Notes under the pieces: model-generated
What the model was told of the DNA's origin: nothing
Seen by the model: only the letters and a program-made list of their open reading frames with translations
Database searches by the model: none
NCBI GenBank assembly: GCA_937944385.1
Contig: CALDYQ010000074.1
Span: 1 to 35,470, forward strand
Reading direction: 5' to 3'
Length of the DNA: 35,470 nucleotides
Source: an uncultured Burkholderiales bacterium
Lineage (GTDB): Bacteria > Pseudomonadota > Gammaproteobacteria > Burkholderiales > Casimicrobiaceae
Part shown: piece by piece, positions 1-7,478 of the stretch
Layout: every line of letters starts with the position of its first letter
Numbering within the stretch: the first letter of the stretch is position 1
Program-made: the position numbers and the translations under genes

Positions 1-2
1 TT

Positions 3-164
3 CGGCAGAACCTGTTTTGGGCCTTCATCTATAACGCGGTGGGTATACCGCTAGCGGCGCTCGGCTTGTTGAACCCGATCGTGGCCGGGGCGGCGATGGC
101 GGCGTCCTCGGTCTCGGTCGTGCTGAATGCGCTTTTGCTCAGGCGCTGGCGGCCGGCAGACTGA
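3..164 (+). CDS. copA: Copper-translocating P-type ATPase, C-terminal end (partial)
   Basis: The reading frame that is open from the left window edge to the stop at 162-164 ends with a transmembrane segment beginning [20 protein letters not shown] and closing with [11 protein letters not shown]. This is the highly conserved last membrane hairpin of P1B-type copper-exporting ATPases (CopA), which pump Cu(I) out of the cytoplasm. Only about 53 residues are visible, so the metal-binding, phosphorylation and ATP-binding domains lie outside the window. Silver and other P1B pumps share this tail, so metal specificity is inferred from the closest remembered family. The stop lies four bases before the rluE start. 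Confidence 0.85.
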   Translation, partial: RQNLFWAFIYNAVGIPLAALGLLNPIVAGAAMAASSVSVVLNALLLRRWRPAD

Positions 165-168
165 CCCG

Positions 169-705
169 ATGGTCGTGCTCTTCAACAAACCCTATGGCGT
201 GCTCAGCCAGTTCACAGCTGAGCCAGGCAGCCGCTGGAGGCAAACGCTCGCCGACTTCATCGACGTGCCTGATGTCTACCCCTGCGGGCGGCTCGATGCC
301 GACAGCGAGGGCCTGCTTGTGCTCACTGACGACGGCCGACTTCAGGCCCGCATCGCGCGCACGATGAGCAAGACCTACGACGTGCAGGTAGAGTCAGAGG
401 CGACCGAGGCACACCTCGCCCGGCTTCGTGCCGGGGTGATGCTCAACGACGGACCTGCGCGTGCGCTCGAAGCGCGCCTGTTGCCCAACTTTGCCGAGCC
501 TTGGCCGCGTGTGCCGCCGATCCGGGCCCGCCGGCAGATTCCGACCTGCTGGATCGAGCTCGTCCTCGATGAGGGACGTAACCGTCAGGTGAGGCGGATG
601 ACGGCCGCGGTCGGGCTGCCCACGCTGCGGCTCATCCGGGTGGCGATCGGGCCGTGGCGACTCGTGGGGCTCAGCCCGGGCGAATGGCGATGCGTCGTCG
701 TCTGA
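169..705 (+). CDS. rluE: 23S rRNA pseudouridine synthase RluE (RsuA/RluB/E/F family)
   Basis: The product of 178 residues lacks the N-terminal S4 domain and starts directly with the catalytic fold ([15 protein letters not shown]), as in RluE. The GRLD motif at residues 40-43 carries the catalytic aspartate (D43), followed by the typical [12 protein letters not shown]. The ending [21 protein letters not shown] is the conserved C-terminal signature of the family. RluE isomerises a uridine in helix 89 of 23S rRNA (U2457 in E. coli). I chose ATG 169 because homologues start with MVV-FNKP; the frame is open further upstream to 127, but that would overlap the copA end. It begins four bases after the copA stop, so translation may be coupled. 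Confidence 0.88.
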   Translation: MVVLFNKPYGVLSQFTAEPGSRWRQTLADFIDVPDVYPCGRLDADSEGLLVLTDDGRLQARIARTMSKTYDVQVESEATEAHLARLRAGVMLNDGPARALEARLLPNFAEPWPRVPPIRARRQIPTCWIELVLDEGRNRQVRRMTAAVGLPTLRLIRVAIGPWRLVGLSPGEWRCVVV

Positions 706-732
706 GTGTGCTCATGCGCGGCTGGAGGACGG

Positions 733-1281
733 TCAGGCGGCTTCCATTGCCGGAGCGCAGCAAGCGCTCGCGAGTGGGTTCGCCGCGGGTGTCGACCCGC
801 CACAGCAGGCGCTCGCTGCGCGGGGCGATGATCGAGTTGCAGTGTTGTCGCAGCAGGCGCTGGCCTGAGCTCCCGACGCGGGTGTCGACTCGCCACAGCA
901 GCCACCCGGCGCTCTCTCCATGACAGCCAGAGCCTCATTCGCATCCCCGATGACAGGGAAGCCTTTACGCACCCACTTCTGGATGCCGCCCTCCATGTTG
1001 CTCACCTGAGTGAAGCCCTGATACTGCAGGTAGTAGGTGGCCTTGAGGCTGCGCGAGCCCACCTCGCAGACGAGTACCAGCTCGCGGTCTTTGGGCAGTT
1101 CCGACCAGCGCTGCTCCAGCGCGGAGAGCGGGATGTTGACGATCGCCGGTACATCGAAGGCCAAGCGCGCCACCTCGTTCGGCTCGCGCACGTCCACGAG
1201 CAAGGCGCCTTCCTGGATGAGGCGCCGGGTAGTGGTGGGGCAGACCTGTTTGGCTTCTTCCAACGGGCGGACGGTATTCAT
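733..1281 (-). CDS. Rhodanese-domain protein with C-terminal Cys-Cys repeat tail
   Basis: The 182-residue product has a single rhodanese domain at about residues 12-115. The active-site loop is CEVGSRS with the sulfur-accepting Cys at 72, preceded by the LLVDVREPNE motif. The remaining 60 residues are unusual: four Cys-Cys pairs (128-129, 143-144, 159-160, 174-175) are spaced 15-16 residues apart in an Ala/Ser/Pro/Thr-rich linker. Rhodaneses carry sulfane sulfur as a persulfide; the tail could bind a metal or pass on persulfides, which is inference. The gene is the last of a run permease - thioredoxin-like - rhodanese on the minus strand and has a good ribosome site (AAGGAG) before ATG 1281. 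No signal peptide is seen, so it should be cytoplasmic. Confidence 0.88.
   Translation of the reverse strand: MNTVRPLEEAKQVCPTTTRRLIQEGALLVDVREPNEVARLAFDVPAIVNIPLSALEQRWSELPKDRELVLVCEVGSRSLKATYYLQYQGFTQVSNMEGGIQKWVRKGFPVIGDANEALAVMERAPGGCCGESTPASGAQASACCDNTATRSSPRAASACCGGSTPAANPLASACCAPAMEAA
785..901 (-). repeat. Imperfect repeats encoding the Cys-Cys units of the rhodanese tail
   Basis: Bases 785-808 and 878-901 are 24-bp direct repeats that differ at one position, spaced 93 bases (31 codons) apart and therefore in frame. They encode the first and third Cys-Cys units of the rhodanese tail. A more diverged unit lies between them. The near-identity suggests recent internal duplication. Confidence 0.8.
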
Positions 1282-1302
1282 CGTTCGGTTCTCCTTTTCA
1301 GT

Positions 1303-1539
1303 TCAAGCGCTGAGCCATTGTTCGACTTTGTCGCGGCTCGGCACCCCGCCGGCGTGCACGACCTTGCCGTCGATCACGACACCGGGGGTGGACATGACGC
1401 CGTAGCTCATGATGCTGCGCAGGTCTTCCACCTTTTCCAGCTTGACCTCGACGCCCGTGGCCTGGGCCACCTGGTCGATCAGGGCGAGGGTGTTCTTGCA
1501 GTTGGCACAGCCGGTGCCGAGCACCTTGATCTCTTTCAT
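1303..1539 (-). CDS. Small thioredoxin-like redox protein (TM0996/MTH895 type)
   Basis: The 78-residue protein begins MKEIKVLGTGCANCKNTLAL and has a redox-active CxxC at Cys11-Ala-Asn-Cys14. It also has the cis-proline region STPGVVIDGKVVHAGGVPS that completes a minimal thioredoxin fold. Family members are annotated as thioredoxin family protein or redox-active disulfide protein 2 and are often found beside YraQ-type permeases. ATG 1539 is chosen because of the GGAG ribosome site just upstream (complement of about 1545-1549) and the family start. A longer frame up to 1620 would overlap the permease gene. It lies 10 bases after the permease stop, so the two genes are probably co-transcribed, and the rhodanese follows after 21 bases. 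The substrate is not known. Confidence 0.87.
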   Translation of the reverse strand: MKEIKVLGTGCANCKNTLALIDQVAQATGVEVKLEKVEDLRSIMSYGVMSTPGVVIDGKVVHAGGVPSRDKVEQWLSA

Positions 1540-1549
1540 TTCACTCTCC

Positions 1550-2602
1550 TCACAACAGTAGATTGAAGACAAACCCCACAAGCAGGATGCCCGCGGCGAC
1601 CACGGCCACGAAAGTGGCAATCAGCCGAAGCTTGAGCACCTTGCGTAGGATGATCATTTCGGGCAGCGACAGTGCGATCACGCTCATCATGAAGGCGAGC
1701 ACCGTGCCGAGCGCCGCCCCCTTGGCGAGCAGGGCCTGCACGATCGGAATCACCCCTGCAGCGTTGGTGTACATCGGCACCCCGATCAGCACCGCAAGCG
1801 GCACCGACCACCAGGCCTCCTTGCCCATGATGCTGGCCATGAAATCCTCGGGCACCCAGCCGTGGATGCCGGCGCCGATGGCGATGCCGGCGAGGATGTA
1901 AGGCCAGACCTTGCCCACGATCTCGCGCACCGAGGCCAAACCCGCCTGCACCCGCTCGGCGAGCGTCATCTCGGTGGCCTCGAAGTCCGCTGACATCTTG
2001 GGCATCTCCCGGACCCAGTCCTCCAGATGCGCCTCCATCCGGAGTCGGCCGATGATCCAGCCGGCAGCGATCGCAACCGTGAGGCCGAGCACGAGATAGA
2101 GCGCTGCAATCTTCCAGCCGAACAGGCCGAACAGGAGCGCGAGTGCCACCTCATTGACCATCGGCGCCGCAATAAGGAAGGAGAAGGTCACGCCAAGCGG
2201 TACCCCGGCCTGAACGAAGCCAATGAAGAGCGGCACCGCCGAGCAGGAGCAAAATGGGGTGACGATCCCCAGGCAGGCGGCCATCACGTTGGCCGCCCCC
2301 TCAGTGCGGCCGGCAAGCAGCGCGCGGGTTCGTTCAGGGGTGAAGTAGCTGTTGACCATGCCCATGACGAACACCACTGCCGCGAGGAGCAGGAGCACCT
2401 TGGGCGCGTCATAGAAGAAGAACTGCAGGGCCGCAGCGAGATGGCTCGCTCGGTCGACCGGCAGAACGGCGACGAGGGCCTCGGAGGCCGGGATCAGCGA
2501 TTGATACAAGCCCAGCCAGAGCAGGGCAGCGAGGACGAGGAACAACAGGGGGTTGCGCTGGTTCAAGCGCAGGGCGAGGGTGCGCAGGGCGAGGGTCGGC
2601 AT
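1550..2602 (-). CDS. YraQ-family (DUF318) membrane permease
   Basis: The protein of about 350 residues has around eight to ten hydrophobic segments. It carries the family signature TPFCSCSAVPLFIGF, with Cys118 and Cys120 placed within the membrane region, and a second half with GVPMYTNAAGVIPIVQALL. This family (SO_0444/YraQ, related to ArsP) includes exporters of organoarsenicals and other toxic thiol-reactive compounds, but most members have no proven substrate. Downstream partners, a CxxC thioredoxin-like protein and a rhodanese, suggest a sulfur- or metalloid-related task (inference). The frame extends upstream to GTG 2647; I prefer ATG 2602, but neither start has a strong ribosome site. 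Confidence 0.85.
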   Translation of the reverse strand: MPTLALRTLALRLNQRNPLLFLVLAALLWLGLYQSLIPASEALVAVLPVDRASHLAAALQFFFYDAPKVLLLLAAVVFVMGMVNSYFTPERTRALLAGRTEGAANVMAACLGIVTPFCSCSAVPLFIGFVQAGVPLGVTFSFLIAAPMVNEVALALLFGLFGWKIAALYLVLGLTVAIAAGWIIGRLRMEAHLEDWVREMPKMSADFEATEMTLAERVQAGLASVREIVGKVWPYILAGIAIGAGIHGWVPEDFMASIMGKEAWWSVPLAVLIGVPMYTNAAGVIPIVQALLAKGAALGTVLAFMMSVIALSLPEMIILRKVLKLRLIATFVAVVAAGILLVGFVFNLLL

Positions 2603-2756
2603 GGGTCGAATCCGTTTGGCTTGGGCGGCGCGGCTGCTGCCGCGCACACCGTCTCGCTCAGAAGACGAATGAACCGCCGAAAGGATTCAGGTCCGAGTGG
2701 AAGGAGAGCCTGAGGGCATAGAGCGGTTCAGGCGCACGGCGGCTCGCCGGCCGGAT

Positions 2757-3317
2757 TCAGCTTCCCGACCCGGGGGCGTGGCAGCACACCCGCCCGGTGT
2801 CATCGAAGCGGACGCCGCAGTTCTCGATCAGGCGGTCGCGGAGCCGTTTTCGGGCTCTGAGCAGACGAGACTTGGCGGCAGCGAGCGTCAGCCCGTGCGC
2901 ATCAGCGTAGGCACGGACGGTTTGCCCGCCCAGCTCACAGGCGGCAAGGATGTGCCGGTCCTCGGGTTCGAGTCGTGGCAGGTTGCGTTCGATACACGCG
3001 TCGAGCTCGTCAACCGGTGCGCGCTCGGCCTCCGGGGCGGGGAGTGATTCGGCCAATTCGTCCGAGAGCTCCGTGTGCGGTTTGGCCAGGCGTGCCGCGT
3101 CGATCACGCCGTGGCGGGCGACTTCGAAGAGCCATGCCCGGGGGTTGTCGAGGTCGCAGAAGGCCCGGCCCTGCCGCATCGCCTTGATGAACACTTCTTG
3201 CAGCAGGTCTTCGGCCGCATCCGCATCCCGCATACGGTGCCGCAGAAACGCGAGCAGCTCTTGCTCGTGCTCGACCCAGGCCCGTGCGACGCATTCGTAG
3301 GTCGACTGCTCTGTCAT
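2757..3317 (-). CDS. ECF-type RNA polymerase sigma factor (SigZ-like)
   Basis: The 186-residue protein contains sigma region 2 (DAAEDLLQEVFIKAMRQG, then NPRAWLFEVARHGVIDAARL) and region 4 (LTLAAAKSRLLRARKRLRDRL), with no region 1 or 3, as in extracytoplasmic-function sigma factors. It directs RNA polymerase to a specific promoter set. The C-terminus, NCGVRFDDTGRVCCHAPGSGS, holds three cysteines and a histidine; similar tails occur in SigZ-like sigmas and might sense metal or redox state (inference). No anti-sigma gene is adjacent. It lies 29 bases after the metallo-beta-lactamase gene and 154 bases before the permease gene, both on the same strand. ATG 3317 is the only start giving a normal N-terminus; the upstream open frame is antisense coding. 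Confidence 0.88.
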   Translation of the reverse strand: MTEQSTYECVARAWVEHEQELLAFLRHRMRDADAAEDLLQEVFIKAMRQGRAFCDLDNPRAWLFEVARHGVIDAARLAKPHTELSDELAESLPAPEAERAPVDELDACIERNLPRLEPEDRHILAACELGGQTVRAYADAHGLTLAAAKSRLLRARKRLRDRLIENCGVRFDDTGRVCCHAPGSGS

Positions 3318-3346
3318 CGCGACCCTCGCCCCTGCGCTCGTGGGGC

Positions 3347-4738
3347 TCAAAGCAGGAAAGACTGCCCCAGCTCGGGCGCATGCGCCGCAAAGCCGAGCCG
3401 TTCTTCGATGGTCTGGGCGAAGCCGAGTGCGATGTCGCCTTCGCCATGCGTCACCCAGACCTTGCGCGGCGGCCGGGCGCGGAAGTGCCCCAACCAGTCG
3501 AGCAGGCCCGCACGGTCGGCATGGGCGGAGAGGCCATTGATCGTGTGGATCGAGGCCCGCACCGGAATGCGCTCCTGGAAGAGCCGAACCTCGCGCGCAC
3601 CATCGACCAGTTGCCGCCCGAGTGTGCCCTGCCCCTGGTAGCCCACGAAGACCACCGCGTTGCCTGCATACGGCAGCCCGTGCCGCAGGTGGTGGCGGAT
3701 GCGCCCCGCCTCGGCCATGCCAGAGGCCGCGATGATGAGCGCACCCGAGCGGATGCGGTTGAGGGACATCGATTCCTCGGGGGTCTGCGTGAAGCGTAGG
3801 CGGATGCCTTCGTCGGCGCACGTGCGGCAGGCGAGGAGTGCGCGTGCTTCGTCATCGAGATAGTCGTAGTGCTTCCAGGTGATCGCAGTGATCTTGTCGG
3901 CGAGCGGGGAGTCCACGAAGACGTCGAGCCGGGGCAGCCGTCCCGCGCGCGTGAGCTCGATCAGCAAGTGCAACAACTCCTGTGTGCGGCCGAGCGCGAA
4001 GGCGGGCACATAGACATTGCCGCGGCCGCGGGCGAGCGCGCCCGAGAGCACCTCGGTGAGCTCCTCGACCGTGGCGGCGTAGGGACGATGTTCCCGATTG
4101 CCATAGGTCGATTCGACGACGACGTAGTCGGCCTCGGCGATCGGCACCGGGTCGCGCACGATGGGTCGGCCTTTCGGACCGATGTCCCCCGAGAAGACGA
4201 TCTTGCGCGTCGTCTCACCCTCGCTCACCCAGACCTCGATCGCTGCCGAGCCCAAGATGTGCCCGGCATCCTGAAAACGGACTCGCACCGTCGGGTGCGG
4301 GCGGAAGTCGATCGCGTAGTCCCGTCCGCGCACGAGGCGCAGGCTGTCGCGCGCCTGGGCGACCGTGTAGAGCAGGGTTGCGGCAAAGCCCCGCGCGCTG
4401 TGACGTTGGGCGCGGATCCACTCGTTCTCCTGAATGTGTGCGCTATCGAGGAGCAGCGGCTCGAGCAGGTCCGCTGTGGCGCGCGTGCAGTGGATCGTGC
4501 CCCGAAAGCCGAGCGCGGCCAGCCTTGGCAAAAGCCCGGAGTGGTCGATGTGCGCATGCGTGAGCAGCACGAAGTGGATTGACTTCGGGTCGAACGGCCA
4601 GGCGCGGCGGTTCTTCTCGATGGCCTGTCGGTCGCCCTGCACCATGCCGCAATCGACCAAAAAGCGGCAGTGTTCGGTCTCGACCAGAAAGCACGAGCCG
4701 GTCACTTCGCGCGCAGCACCAAGAAATGTGAGCTTCAT
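3347..4738 (-). CDS. Beta-CASP metallo-beta-lactamase ribonuclease (CPSF73-like)
   Basis: The 463-residue protein starts MKLTFLGAAREVTGSCFLVE, the standard opening of bacterial MBL/beta-CASP nucleases. Zinc motif 2 is THAHIDHSGLLP (HxHxDH), motif 3 is in QDAGHILGSA, motif 4 in FSGDIG, and the beta-CASP C-terminal motif GLSAHAD follows GTLGRQLVDGA near residue 390. This family cleaves RNA endonucleolytically and sometimes as an exonuclease; a cellular target is not known for most bacterial members. The length matches family members of about 450-470 residues. It starts after an interval of 10 bases from the RlmI-like gene upstream and is followed closely by the sigma factor, so the three may form one transcript. 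Confidence 0.9.
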   Translation of the reverse strand: MKLTFLGAAREVTGSCFLVETEHCRFLVDCGMVQGDRQAIEKNRRAWPFDPKSIHFVLLTHAHIDHSGLLPRLAALGFRGTIHCTRATADLLEPLLLDSAHIQENEWIRAQRHSARGFAATLLYTVAQARDSLRLVRGRDYAIDFRPHPTVRVRFQDAGHILGSAAIEVWVSEGETTRKIVFSGDIGPKGRPIVRDPVPIAEADYVVVESTYGNREHRPYAATVEELTEVLSGALARGRGNVYVPAFALGRTQELLHLLIELTRAGRLPRLDVFVDSPLADKITAITWKHYDYLDDEARALLACRTCADEGIRLRFTQTPEESMSLNRIRSGALIIAASGMAEAGRIRHHLRHGLPYAGNAVVFVGYQGQGTLGRQLVDGAREVRLFQERIPVRASIHTINGLSAHADRAGLLDWLGHFRARPPRKVWVTHGEGDIALGFAQTIEERLGFAAHAPELGQSFLL

Positions 4739-4748
4739 ACGGTCGAGC

Positions 4749-6008
4749 TCAGAGCACCCTGCAGAACACGGCTTTCAAGTATCGGCTCTCGGCCACATGG
4801 GCAAGCCACGGGTGATCCGCGCCGGCGCCGTGCACCTCGAGGACCTGCACCGCCCGCCCCGCGTAATGGGCCGCGCGGCGCAGCATATCGAGAAAAGCCT
4901 CCTCGCTCACCACGCCGGTGCAGGAGCAGGTGAGAAAGAGCCCACCGGGTGCAACCACCGAGAGCGCGAGCCGGTTCATGTCGAGATATTTTTTGAGCGC
5001 CGTCTCGACTTCGTCACGCGAGCGGGTGAGCTTGGCCGGATCGAGGACCACCGCATCCCACTGGCGACCCGCGGCGATGGCCTCGCGCAGCCACGGAAAA
5101 ATGTCGGCCTGCACGACGCGCGCCTTGAGCGCATTGAGACGCAGGTTCTTTTGCGCGTAGGCCACCGCCTCCTCGTCGAGGTCGACTGCGGTCAGTTCGC
5201 TCGCGCCCGCGCGGCCGGCGTAAACCGAAAAGCCGCCCGAATTGCAGCACAGGTCGAGCGCCGTTCTTGCCTCGCTGGCGGCGATCAGCTCCCCCCAGCG
5301 CCGACGATTTTCGCGCTGGTCGCAGAAGAATCCCGTCTTGTGCTTGCCGCCGATGGGCACGTGAAAGCGCGCGCCGTGTTCCATGATCTGGACTGGCCGC
5401 GCCGCGGGAGGAGGTGGGGCCTCGAAGCCTTCCTGGGCTTGCGCATGCTCATCGGCGAAGGCTTGGATACTGGCGCCCGGAAAGGCCTCGAGCAGCGCAT
5501 CGAACACCCAGTGCTGGTGCCGCCACATGCCGGCCGCGTAGAAGGCGACGACGAGCGTCTGATCGAAGCGATCCACGACGAGGCCGGAGAGACCGTCCCC
5601 CTCGGCGTGGACGACGCGCCAGGCGTTACTGACGGCGTCGAGCCTGAGCAGATTGCGGCGCAAGCCAACTGCATCCGCAATGCGACGGCGGAAGAAATCC
5701 TGGTCGATCGCCTCCTCCTCGCGCTCGGTGAGCAGCCGCACCGCCATCGGGGCCTGACCATTCCAGAAGCCACGGCCGATGAAGCGGTCATCTGCCCCGC
5801 GCAGCTCCACGATGTTGCCCACGGGGATGCGCTCGCTCGGGCGTTCCACCGCGCGCTGGAAGATGAGCGGGTGGTGATAGATCCGCTCACCGCGCAGGCG
5901 GACGATGGGCCAGGCAGCCTCGCGCGGTGCGTCATGCGGGCGGGGCAACGCGCGCGGATGTGTGCGTGCGCCAGGCGGCGGCTGGGACGGTTGGGGACGG
6001 CGGCTCAT
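4749..6008 (-). CDS. Class I SAM-dependent rRNA methyltransferase (RlmI-like)
   Basis: The 419-residue product has an N-terminal PUA-like domain (IPVGNIVELRGADDRFIGRGFWN), the central linker GLSGLVVDRFDQTLVVAFYAAG and a Rossmann methyltransferase domain. That domain contains the SAM motif ALDLCCNSGGFSVYAGRAGA, the acidic residue in TAVDLDEEA and the catalytic region VVLDPAKLTRSR. This order is that of RlmI, which methylates C5 of a 23S rRNA cytosine (C1962 in E. coli). A cysteine in LFLTCSCTG corresponds to the active-site motif. The first 35 residues are a Pro/Arg-rich extension, so the true start may lie downstream of ATG 6008; no strong ribosome site was seen. Confidence 0.87.
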   Translation of the reverse strand: MSRRPQPSQPPPGARTHPRALPRPHDAPREAAWPIVRLRGERIYHHPLIFQRAVERPSERIPVGNIVELRGADDRFIGRGFWNGQAPMAVRLLTEREEEAIDQDFFRRRIADAVGLRRNLLRLDAVSNAWRVVHAEGDGLSGLVVDRFDQTLVVAFYAAGMWRHQHWVFDALLEAFPGASIQAFADEHAQAQEGFEAPPPPAARPVQIMEHGARFHVPIGGKHKTGFFCDQRENRRRWGELIAASEARTALDLCCNSGGFSVYAGRAGASELTAVDLDEEAVAYAQKNLRLNALKARVVQADIFPWLREAIAAGRQWDAVVLDPAKLTRSRDEVETALKKYLDMNRLALSVVAPGGLFLTCSCTGVVSEEAFLDMLRRAAHYAGRAVQVLEVHGAGADHPWLAHVAESRYLKAVFCRVL

Positions 6009-6620
6009 GCCGCGATGCTAGCCGCCGTTGGGTGGCTGGCCCGCGCGGGAGGGCTGGGCGCACGCGGCGAAGAGGTCGAGACTCGGGTCACACACCGACG
6101 CGCAGATCTCGAGAAGACCAAGATGCGTTGGGTAGAGGTTATCGTGGCCGCGACCGGACGCGCCTGCAGCGCGGACACAGGCGCGGCGCCATGCGCCGAC
6201 GCGATGCGCTCGACGAGCGCGCGCCCGGCGCTCAGTCCGTGGTGTCCGAGCGTCACGGGGCTCCCTGGTGCTGTGGCGCCGCGCAAGGAGCGTCGTCGGA
6301 GGCTCGACGCGCTCGACTGTGAGCCGACTCCCGGGCGGGTTGTGGACGAACGCGTTGTGCACGAGATTTCGCAGCGCAATCTGGAGCGAGACCTCGCTAC
6401 CTTCCACGGCAAGGGCCGCGGGGGCGAGCCCTTCGATTTCATGGTCAGGAAACTCGCGCTGTGAGTCGGGCTACGGTCTGCCGGGTGAGCGCAGCGACGA
6501 GGTCGACGGTCTGGCGCTGCGCATTCGCCAGTTCGCGCCAGATTCGGCTCAGGCCGAGCAGATGATCAAGGATCTGGTCAGAGCGCACGAGCGGGCGCTC
6601 GAAGTGCTCAAAGCGATCGA
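6009..6620 (-). pseudogene. Decayed sensor histidine kinase remnant (frameshifted, N-terminus missing)
   Basis: On the minus strand, three different frames in order resemble consecutive parts of a transmitter kinase. Bases about 6590-6460 read DQILDHLLGLSRIW then RQTVDLVAALTRQTVARL, like the second dimerisation helix and the linker after it. After a stop/frame change near 6471, bases about 6465-6310 read LQIALRNLVHNAFVHNPPGS, a good N-box of the ATPase domain. After another shift, bases about 6260-6180 read GLSAGRALVERIASAHGA, like the helix after the G-box. The D-box (DxGxG) and the phospho-acceptor H-box are absent. No intact sensor or response regulator is next to it. The remnant fills the space between the sox terminator and the RlmI-like gene. 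Sequencing errors could explain one shift but not the missing domains. Confidence 0.72.
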
Positions 6621-6624
6621 AGCC

Positions 6625-6656
6625 AAAAAAGCGGGCCGTGTCGAACACTGGCCCGC
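6625..6656 (-). terminator. Rho-independent terminator of the soxA-soxX unit
   Basis: Read on the minus strand, GCGGGCC (6656-6650) pairs with GGCCCGC (6637-6631). A short inner GTG/CAC pairing extends the stem, and six T residues follow (6630-6625). It lies 38 bases after the soxX stop, the expected position and direction. Confidence 0.9.
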
Positions 6657-6694
6657 GAATGAGAATGGGTTGGCGGAATGTGCTGCCGTTGCCG

Positions 6695-7408
6695 CTACTT
6701 GTTGATCGGCGACTCCGGCGAGAGCAGGTAGGCGGTCAAATGCGCAACCTGGGTCGGCGTGAGCAAGCCATTGTGTCCCAGACGCGGCATGCCCGAGCAC
6801 GCGTTGTAGGCTTTTGCGTTGAAGATCTTCTCATAGGTGTATCGCTGAATCTCTGGCGACTGGCCGCGAAGCTTGCCGTAGTGCAGGAGTGATGGTCCCA
6901 AGTTGCCGTAGGCAACCTCTTGTGCTTCGCCCTGATGGCAGGCATAGCAATTACCGCCCCGGGTCGCCGTCGGTGAGCTGGGGATGAAGGTGCCGATTCG
7001 GTAGGCAAAGCCGGCGTTGAAGATCTTCTGTCCTTCCTTCCAGTCGCCCATGATCCGATTGTCGGGGGGATACTGGATCATCGCCTTGTTGAGCGCTTCG
7101 AGCCGATTGGCTTCGGCAGCGGGCGGGTCATTCTTGTAGAGGCCGCAGACACGCTGGGTTTCGTCCTGGTTGAGTCGGGCGAGTTCCTGCGCCATTCCGG
7201 GCCCACCGCGAAAGCTCGAGCGGAACCACACTTCCGCCTTGTCGAGCTCTTGAGGGCTCAAAGCGACCTTTATGTCTTCCCCCTTGGCGTCGCCGGCCGA
7301 AGCAGACGAAGTGTTTGGGGTGTGTGCGCAGCCCAAGAGACCGACGGTTGCGGCGAATGCAGCAAGGTAGAGCGCGCCACGGGCGCGTTTCGAGTAGACG
7401 GTGTTCAT
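6695..7408 (-). CDS. soxX: SoxX, monohaem c-type cytochrome of the thiosulfate-oxidising SoxAX complex (putative lipoprotein)
   Basis: The 237-residue product contains one haem-binding motif, CYACH (154-158), in the context ATRGGNCYACHQG, and the distal methionine region NACSGMPRLGHNGLLT with Met207. Both are hallmarks of SoxX. Cys88 and Cys204 could form a disulfide. SoxAX joins thiosulfate oxidatively to the SoxY carrier in the periplasm. Compared with short SoxX proteins there is an N-terminal helical extension (about residues 45-125). The signal sequence ends in LLGC (24-27), a lipobox followed by a Ser/Thr-rich linker, so this SoxX is probably lipid-anchored, which is unusual for a normally soluble subunit. 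The gene lies 70 bases after soxA and is followed by a terminator. Confidence 0.92.
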   Translation of the reverse strand: MNTVYSKRARGALYLAAFAATVGLLGCAHTPNTSSASAGDAKGEDIKVALSPQELDKAEVWFRSSFRGGPGMAQELARLNQDETQRVCGLYKNDPPAAEANRLEALNKAMIQYPPDNRIMGDWKEGQKIFNAGFAYRIGTFIPSSPTATRGGNCYACHQGEAQEVAYGNLGPSLLHYGKLRGQSPEIQRYTYEKIFNAKAYNACSGMPRLGHNGLLTPTQVAHLTAYLLSPESPINK

Positions 7409-7478
7409 CGATGTGATCTCAATTCGAATTCGAGGAATGCAGGATGCATCGGCGAGCAGGTTTGCTCGAGAACCCAGG

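Noticed and set aside
4434-6464. 676-codon open frame on the plus strand
   Set aside because: It lies antisense to the RlmI-like gene and part of the RNase gene; its translation has no family motifs, and high GC makes long antisense frames common.
6474-6705. Plus-strand helical peptide (DEVDGLALRIRQF..., KDLVRAHERALEVLKAIEAK)
   Set aside because: It runs through the sox terminator and soxX end in antisense; the opposite strand reads as kinase dimerisation helix, which explains the helical look.
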